Of a stretch of 32,602 bases of DNA, positions 30,701 through 32,602 are shown piece by piece. This DNA is from Blastocladiella britannica (Eukaryota > Blastocladiomycota > Blastocladiomycetes > Blastocladiales > Blastocladiaceae). The stretch spans positions 5,971 through 38,572 of the forward strand of contig MU624629.1 of the NCBI GenBank assembly GCA_025349905.2, given 5' to 3'. The position numbers were made by a program, and so were the translations under genes. Under the pieces are notes generated by a model that was given only the letters and a program-made list of their open reading frames with translations, searched no databases and had not been told where the DNA came from. Position 1 is the first letter of the stretch. Each line of letters starts with the position of its first letter.

Positions 30701-31911
30701 CTGAGACGCAGAAGCTGTTGGACGCTCGGCTACCGAGTTTGAGCCAGATTCATCGACAGCAAGGTCGCCGAATGTGAGCTCGGGTGAGCGGCTGCGTGGT
30801 CGCCGTGTTGGAGTGCGTCCCTCGTCCCATGACCCAACATCGGGCTGGAATAGACGCATATACGGCGTGTCCAACAGTGGCGGCATCGCGGCTGACGGAG
30901 GAGCAGCAGCAGAAGAAGGCGGTGATCCCGCGTCGCGGCGCGTCGGAGTCGCCGCGCGCGCAACCAGACCACCGCCTCCATCACGCTGGCTGCGCCGACT
31001 TTCGCGCACGGTGGTTCCAGACGAGTACATGGACGATGGAAACATGTGGGCGGGCGGGATGGCTGCCAGTGCCGGCGGCGGCGAGGGTCGTGCCGATGCG
31101 CGTTGTTGCGAGAGGGGCGATCGGGCGGCACGTGAGGGCGTCATTGCGTAGCTGCTGCTTCCGTGACCGCTGCTTCCGTGACTGGTGTTGTGATTGTGGT
31201 GCTGGAGGAGGATGGCAGCCATGGACTGCTGGCCCGACGCGGTGGTCGCGTGCTCGGTGACCTCTTCGATCATCGAGAGCTTTTTCTCGGTGCTGCTGTG
31301 AGATGCGGTCAGCGTTGCATCTCGCGGCATCTGCATAATGGAGGCAAGTACCCGTCGGCCGCGGCTCCAACAACAGCCCGTGCGTGGTACGAGAGCGCGT
31401 ACGCATTGTCGGGCGCGTCCATGACGGCGCCAATGGCCCGGTCGATCATGGCCAGCGGATCGCCCTCCCCCTGATCATCGCCATTTTCATCGCCATCGTC
31501 ATCGTCGGCGGCGAGGGCAGCGGCGGCAAAGTAGTCGTGCTCGTCGCGGTGCACGTGAATCTGCGACACGCCCGGCGTCCATATGGCCGCGTCGTCGTCG
31601 TCATCGTCGTCGTCGTCGTTTTCGGTGCCATGCGAGAGTGCATGCGCGCCCATTCTCTCGTGCTGTCGTCGACCAAGCTGCGATTGCAGACCAAGATTGT
31701 CGAACCCATCGCAGAGCACCTGCACGTGTTGGTCGTCTTGCTGCTGCATGCGTGCCACAGAAGAAGCTGCGAATTGGCGGCCATGTCGCGATGTCGTTGC
31801 GGTCGTGGTGGCCGACGACCCCGACCGCAGGCCCGGCGGTAAAGGGTACTGCGAGCGGCGCGGCGACGGGAACGGGACCGAGATATCGGATTCGGGGTCC
31901 GAGTCGGCCAT
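27743..31911 (-). CDS. cdc11: Cdc11/Nud1/centriolin-like leucine-rich-repeat scaffold
   Basis: Exons 31911-31352, 31295-30624, 30560-30492 and 30431-27743, with introns of 56, 63 and 60 bp, give 1329 residues. The name follows S. pombe cdc11 (S. cerevisiae NUD1), not the yeast septin CDC11. This family sits on the spindle pole body and recruits the septation-initiation or mitotic-exit kinase cascade. Residues 1-820 are disordered, Ser/Pro/Asp-rich, with acidic runs and many SP/TP sites suited to kinase control. Residues about 825-1210 hold leucine-rich repeats: VAELDLSGFDLDTLEGLDKC, LQELDISGNHVDDLIGCAHL, LRVLKADRNGIASW, LEVLDLRQNPLTALFYP. The cap after the repeats (DSTLVKRACYRTAVLYHLRA followed by LRELDWI) resembles the conserved end of Nud1/Cdc11. 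The N-terminal exons are joined by frame and splice sites; they could in principle belong to a separate small gene. Confidence 0.78.
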
Positions 31912-31980
31912 TTACAAAACAAAAACAAAAAAAAAAAAGAAAAGAATCAAAATTGCGTTTTGGAAGAGTGAGATTTTCGA

Positions 31981-32215
31981 TCAATCTCCTCGCATCGTTT
32001 CCTGGGTGGACCGGATCCACTGCCAGACTTGCTTGTTCGGCGCCAGGGCGCGGTCTAACTAACTCGTCCGCCGACGGAAACACCGTGTCGTGTACGCGGT
32101 GCATGTCGTACCACCACTGGGCGGCACCCAAGTCGCCCGCCTGGCGCTCAGATAGATTTCGCGACATGCGATATCTCAATGAGCTCTGTGGCCCACCATT
32201 CGGGAACAATGCCAA
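31981..32215 (-). pseudogene. Degenerate, frameshifted copy of the ankyrin-like gene end
   Basis: Minus-strand translation gives QAGDLGAAQWWYDM and MHRVHDTVFPSADEL, nearly the same as the end of the neighbouring gene (MHRVHGTVFPTADEL; 13 of 15 residues identical). After DEL the frame is lost at a tandem TAAC TAAC (plus 32056-32063). In the next frame the match resumes (WQWIRSTQETM against RWIQAIQKTM) and ends at TGA 31981-31983. The copy keeps only the last part of the gene and has no good start codon context. Alternatively, a 60-bp intron (32184-32243, GTGACA...AG with a T14 run) could join it to the upstream copy as a second repeat, but the frameshift would still disrupt it. It abuts the 5' end of the Cdc11-like gene and fills most of the 328-bp gap 31912-32239. 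Confidence 0.65.
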
Positions 32216-32239
32216 AAAAAAAAAAAAGATTCATTGATG

Positions 32240-32602
32240 TCACATTGTCTTCTGAATAGCCTGGATCCACCTCCCCACCGCACCGTCGGCCGCACACTCA
32301 ACGCGGCCCAGCTCGTCCGCCGTCGGAAACACCGTGCCGTGGACGCGGTGCATGCTGAGCCACCACTTGGCCACGGCCAGATCGCCGGCCTCCATCGCCA
32401 AGACCGCGCTCCTCGAATGATAGCACGGCTCGAACCGCACGCCAATGCGGGCGCAAATGTCCCACAGGTACGCCAGCACCGCCGGCGCCGCCACTCGCCG
32501 GTGGAATTTTAGAGTGTCAATCGATTTATCCATCGCGCTGAATGTCAGCGGCTTGTCGTGGGCCACAGAAATCCGCCACATCTGCTCGGCCAGGTCCACG
32601 CG
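32240..32602 (-). CDS. Ankyrin-like Trp-rich repeat protein, 3' end (partial)
   Basis: The frame is open from the window edge to TGA 32240-32242 (about 120 residues); the 5' part lies beyond 32602. The pattern is helical-hairpin, ankyrin-like: LAYLWDICARIGVRFEPC, then MEAGDLAVAKWWLSMHRVHG, ending VGRWIQAIQKTM. Repeats with GDLxVxxWW are typical of large ankyrin-related families in zoosporic fungi, usually many paralogues per genome; I state this from general knowledge, not a search. The usual role is protein binding. It has a damaged partial duplicate just downstream. Confidence 0.6.
   Translation of the reverse strand, partial: RVDLAEQMWRISVAHDKPLTFSAMDKSIDTLKFHRRVAAPAVLAYLWDICARIGVRFEPCYHSRSAVLAMEAGDLAVAKWWLSMHRVHGTVFPTADELGRVECAADGAVGRWIQAIQKTM

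Noticed and set aside
31601..31980. Continuation of the frameshifted ankyrin-like frame to 31601
   Set aside because: Past the frameshift it encodes poly-Phe and Arg-rich sequence and overlaps exon 1 of the Cdc11-like gene on the same strand in another frame.
1..32602. CRISPR arrays, insertion sequences or other mobile elements
   Set aside because: No regularly spaced repeats, transposase motifs, reverse transcriptase or terminal repeats were seen. Repeats present are homopolymer runs and glutamine-codon tracts.

Overview
The window looks like nuclear DNA of a GC-rich zoosporic (early-diverging) fungus. Genes on both strands are broken by about 29 very short introns (my models give 53-86 bp, most near 60 bp), often with long T or A runs. 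AATAAA-type signals lie just after stop codons, and there are no operons or Shine-Dalgarno-type sites. Fungus-type conserved genes (a SIN scaffold of the Cdc11/Nud1 type, Sed5, Swi1, Spc25) sit beside genes lost from many Dikarya. A tryptophan-rich ankyrin-like repeat family at the right end is of the kind I associate with Blastocladiomycota such as Catenaria or Allomyces. The phylum is an inference; no marker gene was aligned.

Layout. 1-75: last codons of an unknown plus-strand gene. 435-2165: proteasome lid subunit Rpn6 (8 exons). 2291-6312: cellular RNA-silencing RNA-dependent RNA polymerase. 6544-7413: unknown coiled-coil protein. 7728-9030: secreted LPMO-like copper-oxidase candidate. 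9253-10598: syntaxin-5/Sed5. 10621-15513 (minus): Swi1/ARID1-type SWI/SNF subunit, ending 22 bp from the end of Sed5. 15706-16164: proteasome assembly chaperone 4. 16232-17683: Spc25-like kinetochore protein with a long extra N-terminus. 17684-18259: intergenic, with a 10-N assembly gap inside a T/A inverted repeat. 18260-20176: unknown disordered Q/P/H-rich protein. 20445-22474: MFSD1-like lysosomal-type transporter. 22671-26216: a nine-exon chimeric receptor. 26410-27576 (minus): unknown mitochondrial membrane protein. 27743-31911 (minus): Cdc11/Nud1/centriolin-like leucine-rich-repeat scaffold. 31981-32215 (minus): broken or degenerate copy of a gene end. 32240-32602 (minus): 3' end of the intact ankyrin-like gene.

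The most unusual gene is the one at 22671-26216. Spliced as I infer, it encodes a signal peptide, a complete bacterial-type family-1 (trehalose/maltose class) sugar-binding protein, a class C (GABA-B/mGlu-like) seven-helix GPCR core, and a cytoplasmic tail with a probable PH-like domain. This predicts a receptor that senses extracellular sugars or other small solutes through a captured ABC-transporter binding-protein fold and signals through G proteins or membrane lipids. One of its introns appears to use a GC-AG boundary.

The genes do not form one pathway. Two serve the proteasome (Rpn6, PAC4), two serve mitosis or cytokinesis (Spc25, Cdc11-like), one serves Golgi traffic (Sed5), one chromatin remodelling (Swi1), one RNA silencing (RdRP), and three face the outside or membranes (LPMO-like protein, MFSD1-like transporter, chimeric receptor). 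All exon boundaries were set by hand from reading frame, splice signals and family similarity, not from transcripts.
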